A stretch of 34,928 nt of DNA from Azospirillum brasilense (GTDB lineage: Bacteria > Pseudomonadota > Alphaproteobacteria > Rickettsiales > UBA3002). Positions 1 to 10,683 of this stretch are shown one piece after another. A program made the position numbers and the translations under genes. The stretch is taken from NCBI GenBank assembly GCA_003241645.1, contig QFOX01000015.1, positions 1 to 34,928 of the forward strand. Reading direction: 5' to 3'. Under the pieces are notes generated by a model. That model worked only from the letters and a program-made list of their open reading frames with translations. It searched no databases and was not told the DNA's origin. Numbering within the stretch: position 1 is the stretch's first letter; every line of letters begins with the position of its first letter.

Positions 1-1041
1 GACCAGCGCGTCGCCGGTGGTGGCGTGGTCGCCAAGGATAAGGTGGCCGGATTGCTCGCCGCCGATGTTGAAGCCGTGCGCGCGCATGGCTTCCATCACG
101 TAGCGGTCGCCCACTTTGGTGCGGTGCAGTTTCAGTTTCTGCGTGGCAAGGAACTGCTCGAGGCCGAGATTGCTCATCAGCGTGGCGGCGATGCCGTTGC
201 CTTTCAGTTCGCCGGCGCGTGCGGCACGCGCGGCGATCATCGCCATCAGCTGGTCGCCATCGACGACCTTGCCCAGCTCATCCACCACGATCAGGCGATC
301 GGCGTCGCCATCCAGCGCAATGCCAATGTCAGCGCCTTCCATGACCACCTGCGCGGCCAGCGCCTGCGGGTGGTTGGAGCCGCATTCCTTGTTGATGTTC
401 GTGCCGTTCGGCTGCACCGCCATGGACACGACCTCGGCGCCCAGCTCATAAAGAATGATGGGGCCCACCTGGTAACCCGCGCCATGGGCGCAATCGATCA
501 CGATTTTCAGCCCATCGAGCCGCAGGTGCTTGGGAAAGGTGGATTTGACGAATTCGATGTAGCGGCCCGGCGCATCGTCCAGCCGTTTGGCGCGGCCGAT
601 CTTCTCGGGGTGGGCCAGCATGCTGGCGGGGTCGCGGTCCATGAAGGATTCGATCTCGAGCTCCGCCGCGTCGGACAGTTTGTAACCGTCGGGGCCGAAC
701 AGTTTCAGGCCGTTATCCTGATAGGGGTTGTGGCTGGCCGAGATCATCACGCCCAGATCGGCGCGCATGGCTTTGGTGAGGAACGCCACGGCGGGCGTCG
801 GCATGGGGCCGACCAGCAGCACGTCTACCCCGGCGGAGAGGAAGCCCGAGGTGAGGGCGTTCTCGATCATGTAGCCGGAAAGGCGGGTGTCTTTTGCGAT
901 CACCACGCGGTGGCGGTGGTCGCCACGGTTGAAATAGTGACCCGCCGCCACGCCAAGGCGCTGGGCGATCTCTGCCGTCATGGGGAACTGGTTCGCGGTG
1001 CCGCGAATGCCGTCCGTTCCGAAATATTTGCGTTTAGCCAT
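1..1041 (-). CDS. glmM: Phosphoglucosamine mutase (3' end cut by window edge)
   Basis: Converts glucosamine-6-phosphate to glucosamine-1-phosphate in the cytoplasm, feeding UDP-GlcNAc for peptidoglycan and lipopolysaccharide. The minus strand is open from ATG at 1041 to the left edge, giving the first 347 residues of a family usually near 450, so the last domain lies outside the window. The start reads MAKRKYFGTDGIRGTAN, typical of the family. The active-site phosphoserine loop SASHNP is at about residues 101-106 (Ser103), and the metal-binding DGDADR motif follows further on. In many alphaproteobacteria glmM sits directly behind ftsH; here a plus-strand prepilin gene separates them. Identity is very secure. 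Confidence 0.96.
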   Translation of the reverse strand, partial: MAKRKYFGTDGIRGTANQFPMTAEIAQRLGVAAGHYFNRGDHRHRVVIAKDTRLSGYMIENALTSGFLSAGVDVLLVGPMPTPAVAFLTKAMRADLGVMISASHNPYQDNGLKLFGPDGYKLSDAAELEIESFMDRDPASMLAHPEKIGRAKRLDDAPGRYIEFVKSTFPKHLRLDGLKIVIDCAHGAGYQVGPIILYELGAEVVSMAVQPNGTNINKECGSNHPQALAAQVVMEGADIGIALDGDADRLIVVDELGKVVDGDQLMAMIAARAARAGELKGNGIAATLMSNLGLEQFLATQKLKLHRTKVGDRYVMEAMRAHGFNIGGEQSGHLILGDHATTGDALV

Positions 1042-1099
1042 GGCATGCATCTACCGCATGGCGAAGGCCCTGACAATGGGGGATTGTTCCGGCTGCGGC

Positions 1100-1128
1100 T
1101 TGCAGTTCGCTTGCAAATGTATTAATAT
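1100..1128 (+). promoter_or_regulatory. Sigma70-type promoter for the prepilin-like gene
   Basis: TTGCAG at 1100-1105, a 17-bp spacer, then TAATAT at 1123-1128. The predicted transcript starts near 1135, and a GGAG ribosome-binding site lies about 11 bases before the ATG at 1160. It sits in the divergent gap between glmM and the prepilin gene. By-eye match only. Confidence 0.5.
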
Positions 1129-1159
1129 AAGCCACGCATCTTTCTGGAGATTCTCCTTC

Positions 1160-2005
1160 ATGGCCAACCGGTCGCACTATTCTTCGCGCGCGCATGCATT
1201 CTCGCTGGTTGAGCTTTCCATCGTCCTTGTGATCCTTGGGTTGCTGACCGGTGGCATCCTCAGTGGGCAATCGCTCATCCAGGCGGCGGAGGTGCGCAGC
1301 ACCGCCGTGGATGTGATGCGCTACCGCGTGGCGGTGATGACCTTCCGCGACAAATATTTCCAGTGGCCGGGCGACATGAGCAACGCCACCCAGTTCTGGG
1401 GCATTGCCGCAGGCAGCACGGGTGCCGACAACACCTGCTACAATACCTGGTCCATCGACAAGCGCACCTGCAACGGCACGGGCGATGGCGCCATTGGCGT
1501 GTATGGTTTCACCATGTGGGAGTCGTACCGGTTCTGGCAACACCTGAACAACGCGGAACTGATCGAGGGGAAATATTCCGGCGTGGCCGCGAATGCCACC
1601 GGCCCGACCATGACGGGCTGTGTCGTTGGGAATTGCCCGGTCTTCCGGGTGCGCAACGCCAGCATGATCCCCACGCAGCAGAATTCGTCGGGCGATGTGG
1701 ATTTTATTCCCTATCCGCTGGCGAACTACTTCCTGCTTGGCAACTCAGCCGTGAATGGCACCAGCGGCGGCAATCTGCCGATCGGTGCGATCGTGAGCAC
1801 GGAAGAAGCATGGAACATGGATACGAAGATCGATGATGGCTTGCCCTACCAAGGCTTCTTCCAGACCTTCTATCGTGCCGGGGCCACGCAATGGGGCGCG
1901 CAGGAAACCCGCGAATGCGCCAGCAGCGCCACCATTGCCGGGGCCACCTATAACTTCGCCAAAACGGGCAAGGCCTGCGCCTTCCGCATCAGCTTCGGCA
2001 GCTAA
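1160..2005 (+). CDS. Prepilin-type N-terminal cleavage/methylation protein (pseudopilin-like)
   Basis: 281 residues. The start at 1160 is chosen for its GGAG site and because it puts the prepilin signal close to the N-terminus: a short basic leader, then AFSLVELSIVLVILGLL, with Glu at +5 of the mature protein and a hydrophobic helix. Cleavage would fall after Ala, before Phe, where Gly is more usual. The rest is a long Gly/Asn/Thr-rich globular domain with paired cysteines, including 'FRDKYFQWPGDM' just after the pilin helix. Such proteins are assembled by type II secretion or type IV pilus machinery; no assembly genes are in the window. It is convergent with ftsH (5 bases between stops) and divergent from glmM. 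The exact role is unknown. Confidence 0.8.
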   Translation: MANRSHYSSRAHAFSLVELSIVLVILGLLTGGILSGQSLIQAAEVRSTAVDVMRYRVAVMTFRDKYFQWPGDMSNATQFWGIAAGSTGADNTCYNTWSIDKRTCNGTGDGAIGVYGFTMWESYRFWQHLNNAELIEGKYSGVAANATGPTMTGCVVGNCPVFRVRNASMIPTQQNSSGDVDFIPYPLANYFLLGNSAVNGTSGGNLPIGAIVSTEEAWNMDTKIDDGLPYQGFFQTFYRAGATQWGAQETRECASSATIAGATYNFAKTGKACAFRISFGS

Positions 2006-2010
2006 ATTTC

Positions 2011-3960
<1,950 letters not shown>

Positions 3961-3964
3961 AGAT

Positions 3965-5269
3965 TCAGTCTTTCGTTGCGGCGCGAGTTAACCACCAAAA
4001 CGCCTGTGCAGCAAGCGGTTTCGGGGGGGCGAACCCCACGCTTAGCCTTGTGTTTGCAAGCGATGCGGGCAGCTCCTGCATATGGGGCAGGTGAAGCAGT
4101 TCATCAAGGTGCCACAGTGACGGCGTGGCCAGCGGCAGTGCGGTTGCCCATGCCACATGCTGGGCGCGCAGCTGCCGTTTGCCATCCGCCCCGAGGGCGC
4201 GCAGCTGCAGCGTCATTCCGCTCGGCAATGCGTAATGCACGCGAAAACGCCCGTCCCACGTGGTGGTGCCTTCGCCCTGCAGCGTCAGCGGTGCGGCCAC
4301 GCGCGCCAGTTCCCGCGCGATGCGCCAGCCATGCGCCTGTGGCGTCATGCTGCAGCCATGCAGCGTGCGTGGCCGCGGGTCGGGCTGCTGCATGGCCTCC
4401 GCAAGCCGTTGGGTTTCATGCCCGCGTGGGCGGTGGATGTGCCCGCTGATCGTGGTCAGCATATCGGCCAGCAATTGGGTGCGCAGCGGTTCCGGCAGAT
4501 GCTGCCACTGCGCGGCGTCCAAATCGGCATAGCCCAGCGGGTGAAGCACGCAGCATTGCATGGCGGCGTGCGCCATCTGCGCCTCGCGCTGCATGCGGGC
4601 ATGGGCTGCATCGGCACAGGCGGCGGGCACGCCCGCCTTGCGCGCGGCCACGCGGGCGAACGCCATGTTCTGGTTGCTGGGGTCTTCCACCCATGGAAGC
4701 TGCTGCGCCTGAAGCAGGGTGCGCAGCGCAGCGGGCGTGGTGTGCAGCAGCGGGCGCAAAAAGCGCACGCCACCGAACAGGCGTAGCGCGCTCATGCCCG
4801 CCGGGCCATCGGCCGTGCGGCCACGCGCCTGCGCGAGGTATTGGGTTTCGGCCTGGTCCTGCGCATGGTGGGCGACAAGGCAATGCAGCACGCCGTGCGC
4901 GCGACACCAATGGGCCAGCGCATCGTAGCGCCATTGCCGGGCTGCTTCCTGCAGGTTGGCCGAGCCTTCGGTGTGTTCCGGGGTGAGCACGGCATGCGCA
5001 ATGCCGCGTGCCTGCAGCCATGCGCCCACCTGCGCCGCTTCGGCGGTGGATTCCGGGCGAAGCCGGTGATCGACCGTGAGCGCGGTGATGCGCCCGCCAC
5101 GCGCGCGCGCCCACGCATTCGCCAGCAAGGTGAGGGCCATGCTGTCGGCGCCGCCGGAGCAGGCGATGGCCAGATGCGGCGATGCCTCGAACGGGCCAAG
5201 CGCCTGCATGGCCTGATGGAAAAGCAGGGAAGGATCAGCAGCGTGCGCGGGTGACGCTGCGGCAGGCAT
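3965..5269 (-). CDS. tilS: tRNA(Ile)-lysidine synthase
   Basis: Modifies the wobble C34 of tRNA-Ile2 to lysidine using lysine and ATP, so that AUA is read as isoleucine. It has 434 residues from the ATG at 5269. The PP-loop ATP pyrophosphatase motif SGGADS lies at about 38-43, followed by LTVDHRLRPES, typical of TilS. The ATG shares its A with the TAA of cpoB (TAATG), so translation is probably coupled. A GTG nine bases upstream (5278) is in frame and is an alternative start. The C-terminal half is less conserved and alanine-rich, but the length fits the family. Confidence 0.93.
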   Translation of the reverse strand: MPAAASPAHAADPSLLFHQAMQALGPFEASPHLAIACSGGADSMALTLLANAWARARGGRITALTVDHRLRPESTAEAAQVGAWLQARGIAHAVLTPEHTEGSANLQEAARQWRYDALAHWCRAHGVLHCLVAHHAQDQAETQYLAQARGRTADGPAGMSALRLFGGVRFLRPLLHTTPAALRTLLQAQQLPWVEDPSNQNMAFARVAARKAGVPAACADAAHARMQREAQMAHAAMQCCVLHPLGYADLDAAQWQHLPEPLRTQLLADMLTTISGHIHRPRGHETQRLAEAMQQPDPRPRTLHGCSMTPQAHGWRIARELARVAAPLTLQGEGTTTWDGRFRVHYALPSGMTLQLRALGADGKRQLRAQHVAWATALPLATPSLWHLDELLHLPHMQELPASLANTRLSVGFAPPKPLAAQAFWWLTRAATKD

Positions 5270-6126
5270 TACTTGCACTGCATGCGGCTGCGCTCGGCCT
5301 CGGCACGTTCTTTGGTGCGCGGGGCGCTGTCGCCATATTTGCTGACGACCTGACCCAGCACGATGCAGGCTTCTTTGCTGCGCTTGATGTTGTCGAGCGA
5401 CATGGCGAGCTTCAGCAGGTTGTCGGGCGCTTTCTGGCCTTGCGGGTTGCTTTCGAAGCCCTTGCGGAAGCCCTCGGCGGCGCGGGTATAATCACCGCGC
5501 GCGTAATAGCTTTCGCCCAGCCAGTAGTAGGCGTTGCTGGTGAGCGGATCTTTCGGGTAGGCCTTCACGAAGTTGTCGAAGCCTGCGGCGGCACCGCTGT
5601 AATCCTTGCTGTTGAGCTTCTTGAAGGCGGCGTTGTAGGCGGCGTTCGAATCCGGGAAATCCGCACCCGTGGCGGAAGGCTGGTAGCTGGCCGGGGTGTC
5701 GTTGGCGGGCTCCTCGCTCACGCTGGCTTCGGGCGTGGGTGTGTCGGTCGCCACCGGCTGCATGGCAGCGGCGGATTGCGCCTGCTCCAGCGCCTGCAGG
5801 CGGTAGTCATAATCCTGCTTCATTTTCTCAAGGTTGGCTTTGGCTTCGTTGGCGGCAAAATTGGCGCGCTCCACATCGCCACGCAGCGCGCGCATCTGCT
5901 CGTCGATCTGCGATAGGCGCACTTCCATTTGCGCCGCGCCCGCGCCCGTGCCGATGGGCATGGCGTTCGGGTCGCCCGCCGGTGCGCCGCTGGTGTAGAC
6001 CTGCTTCTGCAGGAAGTTCATGTCGCGCTCCATGCGCTGCAGGCGATCGGCCAGTTCGCTATTGCTCTGGGCGAAGGCGGCGGGGGCAACGGTGAGGGCA
6101 AGGAAGGCCGTAAGAACGCGACGCAT
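5269..6126 (-). CDS. cpoB: Tol-Pal coordinator CpoB/YbgF
   Basis: Periplasmic protein that links the Tol-Pal system with peptidoglycan synthesis during division. The ATG at 6126 is chosen because it has a GGAG site and starts a clear signal peptide, MRRVLTAFLALTVAPAAFA, cleaved before Gln20. Next comes a coiled coil (about 21-130, with LQRMERDMNFLQKQV), a Pro/Thr-rich linker, and C-terminal TPR repeats with the typical 'NAYYWLGESYYARGDY' and 'LLKLAMSL' units. 285 residues. It is separated from pal by a terminator, so it probably heads its own cpoB-tilS-ftsH transcript. Confidence 0.93.
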   Translation of the reverse strand: MRRVLTAFLALTVAPAAFAQSNSELADRLQRMERDMNFLQKQVYTSGAPAGDPNAMPIGTGAGAAQMEVRLSQIDEQMRALRGDVERANFAANEAKANLEKMKQDYDYRLQALEQAQSAAAMQPVATDTPTPEASVSEEPANDTPASYQPSATGADFPDSNAAYNAAFKKLNSKDYSGAAAGFDNFVKAYPKDPLTSNAYYWLGESYYARGDYTRAAEGFRKGFESNPQGQKAPDNLLKLAMSLDNIKRSKEACIVLGQVVSKYGDSAPRTKERAEAERSRMQCK

Positions 6127-6220
6127 AGGATCTCCGTGGTTGAGCGCCATCGCTAGCAAGTTTTTTTGCCCTTCGCAATGGCCCATCAACGCATTGTGTG
6201 CCGTTGGCACAGTTCGCATG

Positions 6221-6260
6221 GATCCCGGAGCATCATGCGCTGGCGCATTCGTCCGGGATG
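6221..6260. repeat. REP-like palindromic element
   Basis: Arms ATCCCGGA (6222-6229) and TCCGGGAT (6252-6259), with a second nested palindrome ATGCGC/GCGCAT (6235-6248). It lies in the cpoB upstream gap. The 'GTCATCCCGGA' pattern on the minus strand is typical of dispersed palindromic repeats in alphaproteobacteria. Confidence 0.6.
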
Positions 6261-6286
6261 ACGGTGAAAAGTATGGGCAAAGAAAA

Positions 6287-6312
6287 AGCCCGCTGGCAAT
6301 CACCAGCGGGCT
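6287..6312 (-). terminator. Intrinsic terminator of pal
   Basis: Perfect 10-bp stem AGCCCGCTGG / CCAGCGGGCT (6287-6296 and 6303-6312) with a 6-base loop. Read on the minus strand it is followed by CTTTTTCTTT. It lies 30 bases after the pal stop. Confidence 0.9.
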
Positions 6313-6342
6313 TGATCTTGGTCGTGAAACCGAATCGCTAAA

Positions 6343-6813
6343 CTAGTTGGCGAGTACGGTTACAGCGCGACGGTTCTGGCTCCAGGCCGAATCGTCCGAG
6401 CCCATAACAGCCGGGCGCTCTTTGCCGTACGAAACGGTGCTGAGGCGGCTAGCTGCTACGCCGAGGTTCACGAGGTAGTTTTTCGCAGCGGTAGCACGAC
6501 GCTCGCCCAGGGCGATGTTGTACTCACGGGTGCCGCGCTCATCTGCGTGACCTTCGATCACGATGTTCACGCCGCTGTTCTCTTTCAGCCAGCCAGCCTG
6601 ACGATCGAGGGTCGCTTGAGCTTCGCCGCTGAGGGTCGAGCTGTCGAGCGCGAAGAATACGCGATCGCCAACGTTCGCTGCGAACTGACGCTGAGCTTCC
6701 GAAATGTTACCGTTGAAGCCGGTGCCGTTGCCGTTAGCATCCGAATCCGACGAGGAATCACATGCCGTCAGCAGCAGAAGGGCAGAAGCAATTGCCAATG
6801 CTGTCTTTTTCAT
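6343..6813 (-). CDS. pal: Peptidoglycan-associated lipoprotein Pal
   Basis: Outer-membrane lipoprotein that binds peptidoglycan and TolB, tethering the envelope layers. 156 residues. The signal peptide ends in the lipobox LLTAC (Cys18), followed by a Ser/Asp/Asn-rich linker and then an OmpA-like domain: 'FALDSSTLS', 'IEGHADERGTREYN' and 'ALGERRATAAKNYL' are the peptidoglycan-binding core, ending 'QNRRAVTV'. A strong AGGAG site sits before the ATG at 6813. It follows tolB but the gap contains the tolB terminator, so it likely has its own promoter. Confidence 0.97.
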   Translation of the reverse strand: MKKTALAIASALLLLTACDSSSDSDANGNGTGFNGNISEAQRQFAANVGDRVFFALDSSTLSGEAQATLDRQAGWLKENSGVNIVIEGHADERGTREYNIALGERRATAAKNYLVNLGVAASRLSTVSYGKERPAVMGSDDSAWSQNRRAVTVLAN

Positions 6814-6913
6814 TTTTAATCTCCTGAAAAATCAATGAATTTCCTGCTTTTGAGGGCAGTTGCGCTCCTTTTGGCAGAACCGCAGCCAATTGACAATAGG
6901 GGGAGTGGGGGAT

Positions 6914-6935
6914 TTTTCGTGCCTAGGTGCGAAAA
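6914..6935. promoter_or_regulatory. Imperfect palindrome upstream of pal
   Basis: TTTTCGTGCCTAGGTGCGAAAA is an inverted repeat with 18 of 22 positions symmetric, centred on CCTAGG. It lies about 100 bases before the pal start, in the pal leader or promoter. It could be an operator or a leader hairpin; nothing decides between them. Confidence 0.3.
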
Positions 6936-6990
6936 CCCATAACTGTGGCAAACTTGTAACAGTCGGGCTGCTGGCGGGCGGGCAAACGAA

Positions 6991-7042
6991 AACGCCCGGA
7001 TCGCGATGACTGGCAGGGCTGCCAGGCCGGGATCCGGGCGTT
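6991..7042 (-). terminator. Intrinsic terminator of tolB
   Basis: A perfect 12-bp outer stem, AACGCCCGGATC (6991-7002) with GATCCGGGCGTT (7031-7042), encloses an inner CTGGCAG/CTGCCAG hairpin. On the minus strand it is followed by TTTTCGTTT. It lies 15 bases past the tolB stop. Confidence 0.8.
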
Positions 7043-7056
7043 GGTTCAGGCGCATG

Positions 7057-8361
7057 CTACATTTGCAGCAGCGGGCTCCATGCCGGGTCGGATGCATCCC
7101 CCGGGGTGATGACCTCGCGCAGGTTGAAACCGGTAATATCAACCGAATACAGGCGGGTAGAGCCACCCGGTGCACCGCGGTTGAACACGATTACACGGCC
7201 GTTGGGGGCCCAACTCGGGCCTTCCACCAGCCAGCTTTGCGTCAGCAGGCGCTCGCCGGAGCCATCCGGGTTCATGATGCCGATATAGAAGGCACCGCCT
7301 GACATTTTGGTGAAGGCGATCTTATCGCCACGCGGCGACCACACCGGCGTGGCATAGTTACCACTGCCGAAGCTGATGCGCTGCACGCTGCCGCCGCTGC
7401 CATCCATGGTGTAGAGCTGCTGGCTGCCACCGCGGTCGGAGTTGAAGACGATGCGCGAACCATCCGGCGAATAGCTGGGCGAGGTGTCGATGCCCGGGCT
7501 GTTGGTCAGGCGTTTCATGCTGCGGCTGCGCAGGTCCATCTCGTAGATGCTGGTCTGGCCGCCCGAGGCGATCGACATCAGCATGCGCGAGCCGTCATGG
7601 TTGAAGCGCGGCGCGAAGCTCATGCCGTTGAAGCGGCCCAGCGATTCTTCACGGCCCGTTTGCAGGTCGCGCAGGAACACGCGCGGCTGGTTGTTGGCGT
7701 AGCTCATGTAGAGGATCTGCTGCGTGTTGGGCGAGAAGCGGGGGGTGAGCACCAGCTGCTGGCCGTCGGTCAGGTATTTGTGGTTGGCACCGTCCTGATC
7801 CATGATGGCGAGGCGCTTCACGCGCTTGGTCTGCGGGCCGGATTCGGCCACGTACACGATGCGGGTATCGAAGTAGCCCAGTTCACCGGTCAGGCGCTTA
7901 TAGACCTCATCCGCGATGAGGTGCGAGATGCGGCGCCAGTTGCGGCTGAAGGTGTTGAATTCCTTGCCCGCGATCTGGGTTTCGCCCAGCGCGTCCCACA
8001 GGCGGAAGGTCACGCGCACGCGGCCACCGCCCAGCGGGGTCACGGTGCCGGTCATCACGGCTTGCGCGTTGATCTGGCGCCAGTCGGGGAAGCGCGGCGT
8101 GGCGTCGCCATTGGTGATCTGCTCAATGAAAGCCGCCTGAGAGATGGGGCGGAACAGGCCCGAGCTGGCAAGATCGGCCGACACGACGCTGGCAATGTTC
8201 GCGCCGTTGGCTTCGCCGTCGCCCGCACCGGTGAGGTTGGTGATGGCGATGGGGATGGGGTTTTGCGTGCCCTGCGTAACGGTGGCTTCCACGGCCTGCG
8301 CGAAACCGGTTTTCGCGGCGAGGGTGAAGGCAAGGGCAAAGAGAAGATGGCGTGCGCGCAT
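7057..8361 (-). CDS. tolB: Tol-Pal system periplasmic protein TolB
   Basis: Periplasmic beta-propeller that binds Pal and is displaced by TolA. 434 residues. N-terminal signal peptide (MRARHLLFALAFTLAAKTGFA), an alpha/beta domain with 'IPIAITNLTGAGDG', then repeated propeller blades with the signature 'TSPSYSPDGSRIVFNSDRGG' and 'PVWSPRGDKIAFT', and a C-terminal 'DPAWSPLL'. Its position between tolA and pal is the standard order. Full length, nothing unusual. Confidence 0.97.
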   Translation of the reverse strand: MRARHLLFALAFTLAAKTGFAQAVEATVTQGTQNPIPIAITNLTGAGDGEANGANIASVVSADLASSGLFRPISQAAFIEQITNGDATPRFPDWRQINAQAVMTGTVTPLGGGRVRVTFRLWDALGETQIAGKEFNTFSRNWRRISHLIADEVYKRLTGELGYFDTRIVYVAESGPQTKRVKRLAIMDQDGANHKYLTDGQQLVLTPRFSPNTQQILYMSYANNQPRVFLRDLQTGREESLGRFNGMSFAPRFNHDGSRMLMSIASGGQTSIYEMDLRSRSMKRLTNSPGIDTSPSYSPDGSRIVFNSDRGGSQQLYTMDGSGGSVQRISFGSGNYATPVWSPRGDKIAFTKMSGGAFYIGIMNPDGSGERLLTQSWLVEGPSWAPNGRVIVFNRGAPGGSTRLYSVDITGFNLREVITPGDASDPAWSPLLQM

Positions 8362-8454
8362 GATGCAGTTCCTTGTGCGATGGTGCAGGGTTAGGCCCCC
8401 GCATGTAAATTTTCGATATTCTTAGTAGCGTGCGCTACGCAAACGTCAAGCGAC

Positions 8455-9288
8455 CTACTGCGCCATGATGCGCGGATCGAAATTGATCTTGGTGTATTTC
8501 AGTTTCGGGTACAGCGTGGCCGGCAGGTTCTTCAGCGGGTTGCAACTGGGCATGCGGGTGGCGCGCAATGCTGAATCCGCTGCGGCGCGGAAGAACGGAT
8601 CGCTGCCATAGCGGCCTTGCTGTTTGGGGTCGAGCTTGGAGTCGATCAGCGTGCCGTCGGGCGTGTATTGCGCCAGCACCACGACGATGAGGTTGGCCGC
8701 ATCCTTCGCGCCGGCGGGCGGGCTCCAGCAGGGAATGAACGCACTGTTGAGCGCGTCCTGCTCGCTCAGCGCCAGCGGCATCGTCTCGTCGAACGCGGCG
8801 GTGGACGTAGTACGATTTTCTTCCTGCGTGGTTTTATCCTTCGCGTCCTTTTCCGATTTCTCGGCCGTCTTCTCAAGGTCGTTCAGCAGCTTCTCGAAAT
8901 CGTCGCTTTCTTTTTGCGGTTCCGGTTTCGGCTTCACTTCTTTTTGCGGTTTCGGCTTTTCCGGCTCGGCCCCTTCGTTGGGGTCGAACGGTTTTTCGTC
9001 TTCCACCGGTTCGGGCGGTTTCGGTTGCGGCTTCGGTGGGGCGGGCTGCGGTTTGGGCGGCACCGGCTTCGGCGGCGTTTTGGTGGGTGCTTGCTGCTTC
9101 TTCTGGATCGGCTTGTCCGACGGGCGCACGTTGCTGCGTTCGGCGATGGGCAGGATATCGAGCGTGATGACGGTCGGCTGCACTTCCGGCGCGTCGGGCA
9201 GCAGTGTGGGCAGGCCGAAAATGGCAATCAGCAACAGCCCGCCATGCAGCAGGGCCGAGATCTTGAAACTGCGCCGTTCAAACAGCAC
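8455..9288 (-). CDS. tolA: Cell envelope integrity protein TolA
   Basis: Inner-membrane protein spanning the periplasm, energised by TolQ-TolR to contact TolB and Pal. 277 residues from a GTG at 9288. It has a single transmembrane helix at about 11-30, then a long Pro/Lys/Glu-rich segment (about 55-150, PPKP/KPEP repeats) where E. coli has an alanine-rich helix, and a C-terminal TonB-like domain including 'FIPCWSPPAGA' and 'LRATRMPSCNPL'. The Pro/Lys-rich linker is typical of alphaproteobacterial TolA. It begins 21 bases after the tolR stop. Confidence 0.9.
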   Translation of the reverse strand: MLFERRSFKISALLHGGLLLIAIFGLPTLLPDAPEVQPTVITLDILPIAERSNVRPSDKPIQKKQQAPTKTPPKPVPPKPQPAPPKPQPKPPEPVEDEKPFDPNEGAEPEKPKPQKEVKPKPEPQKESDDFEKLLNDLEKTAEKSEKDAKDKTTQEENRTTSTAAFDETMPLALSEQDALNSAFIPCWSPPAGAKDAANLIVVVLAQYTPDGTLIDSKLDPKQQGRYGSDPFFRAAADSALRATRMPSCNPLKNLPATLYPKLKYTKINFDPRIMAQ

Positions 9289-9309
9289 TCAGGCGTCCGT
9301 TCTTTCTCG

Positions 9310-9768
9310 CTAGCGTTTCTTGGCGGGGGGCGTGCTGGCCTGGTCGGTCAGCAGCGCGATCTTGGTCAGGCCGGCGCTGTTGATCTCGCCCACCACTTCC
9401 ATGATGCGGCCATAATCCACCGCCTGGTCGCCGCGCACGAACACGCGCGTGTCGGGCTTTTCGCCATAGACGGCCTCGAGATGTTCGGCCAGTTCGCTGA
9501 TGTCGCGCTCGGTGTTCTGCACCCACACGCTGCCATCGCCCTTGATGCTGATATTCACCGGCTCGTCGTTACCCGGCACGGCCGAGGCTTTGGTCTTCGG
9601 CAGGTCCACGGTCACGCCGGTGGTCATCATGGGGGCGGCCACCATGAAGATGATGAGCAGCACCAGCATCACGTCCACGAAGGGGGTGACGTTGATCTCG
9701 TTGAAGCCGCCCGCGCTGCGGGTGCGGCCACGGCGCCCGCCAACGCCCGAAGGGCCAGCCATTCCCAT
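9310..9768 (-). CDS. tolR: TolR, ExbD-type biopolymer transport protein
   Basis: Inner-membrane partner of TolQ in the proton-driven motor. 152 residues. A Gly/Arg-rich N-terminus leads into NVTPFVDVMLVLLIIFMVAAP: one transmembrane helix with the conserved proton-carrying Asp at residue 32. The periplasmic ExbD domain follows (VDLPKTKA...). The ATG at 9768 overlaps the tolQ stop as TAATG, which suggests coupled translation. Confidence 0.96.
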   Translation of the reverse strand: MGMAGPSGVGGRRGRTRSAGGFNEINVTPFVDVMLVLLIIFMVAAPMMTTGVTVDLPKTKASAVPGNDEPVNISIKGDGSVWVQNTERDISELAEHLEAVYGEKPDTRVFVRGDQAVDYGRIMEVVGEINSAGLTKIALLTDQASTPPAKKR

Positions 9769-10559
9769 TACATGCCTCCCTTATCCAGCTGGCGCGACAG
9801 CAGCATCTGGAATTCGGTGGTGAAATCCTCGAGCTTGCCGGCGATGCGGTTGAGTTCGCCGTTGAATTTGTTGAAGGCGATCACCGCGGGAATGGCCACG
9901 AACAGGCCGATGGCGGTGGCGAACAGCGCTTCCGCGATGCCGGGGGCCACCACGGCCAGCGAGGTGTTCTGCGTGCCCGCGATGTTGCGGAACGCGTTGA
10001 TGATGCCGATGCAGGTGCCGAGCAGGCCGATGAACGGCGAGGCCGAGCCCGCCGTGGCAAGGAAGCCCATGCCGCGCTCAAGGCGTTCGATCTCACGGTT
10101 CTTGGTCACCGCCATCATCTGCAAAATGCGCTCTTTCATGGAGATGTTCAGCTCGCCGTTCGAGCGGCTGGTGCCGCTGGGCACCACACGCTGCTCGGTC
10201 GATTTGCTGCGGAACCACTCGTCCATCGCGGCGGTGAACATGAGCGCCAGCGGGTGCTTGGCTTTGCGCTTCTTGGTGCGCTCGTAATATTTATCCAGCG
10301 CTTCGGCCTGCCAGAATTCGTTCTCGAACTGGTTGGTCTTGTCGTTCACCGAACGGAAGGTGGTGAATTTCTCGATGATGATGGCCCAGCTGGCCACGCT
10401 CATGCCGATGAGGATGAGCATGATGATGAGCACCAGCGGCTCGGCATGGATCAGCAGGTTGACCAGCGACAGGTCGGGCGCGCCGGGGGCACCACCGGCG
10501 ACGGTGCCAGCGATGTCGGCCGCGCCGACAGCATCCACGGGGGCAGCGGTTTTTTCCAT
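9768..10559 (-). CDS. tolQ: TolQ, MotA/TolQ/ExbB proton channel family
   Basis: Forms the proton channel of the Tol motor with TolR. 263 residues from the second ATG (10559), preferred because GGAG lies about 7 bases before it, whereas the ATG at 10571 has no visible site. Transmembrane helices lie at about 41-62, 160-185 and 205-230; the conserved 'FIGLLGTCIGIINAF' and 'GIAEALFATAIGLFVAIPAV' segments identify the family. The N-terminus carries an Ala/Gly-rich extension before the first helix. Confidence 0.95.
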   Translation of the reverse strand: MEKTAAPVDAVGAADIAGTVAGGAPGAPDLSLVNLLIHAEPLVLIIMLILIGMSVASWAIIIEKFTTFRSVNDKTNQFENEFWQAEALDKYYERTKKRKAKHPLALMFTAAMDEWFRSKSTEQRVVPSGTSRSNGELNISMKERILQMMAVTKNREIERLERGMGFLATAGSASPFIGLLGTCIGIINAFRNIAGTQNTSLAVVAPGIAEALFATAIGLFVAIPAVIAFNKFNGELNRIAGKLEDFTTEFQMLLSRQLDKGGM

Positions 10560-10683
10560 TGGGTTCTCCATTCGGTGCGTGGGCAGGCGTTCAGCGCCGC
10601 CACGTGGTTAGCGGGGGATGAGCATGCCATAAGCAGATTCTGGGGCCCCTGTCACCTGCGAACATGGGTTATGCGCAATTGTC

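Noticed and set aside
25..1125. A 366-residue plus-strand open frame over glmM, and similar long frames over ftsH, the helicase/ABC-F pair and tolA
   Set aside because: They are antisense shadows of well-recognised GC-rich genes; His/Arg/Gly-rich translations with no family resemblance and no ribosome sites.
8425..8438. GTAGCG/CGCTAC hairpin between tolA and tolB
   Set aside because: Only 6 bp with a 2-base loop and no T-run; too weak to call a terminator.
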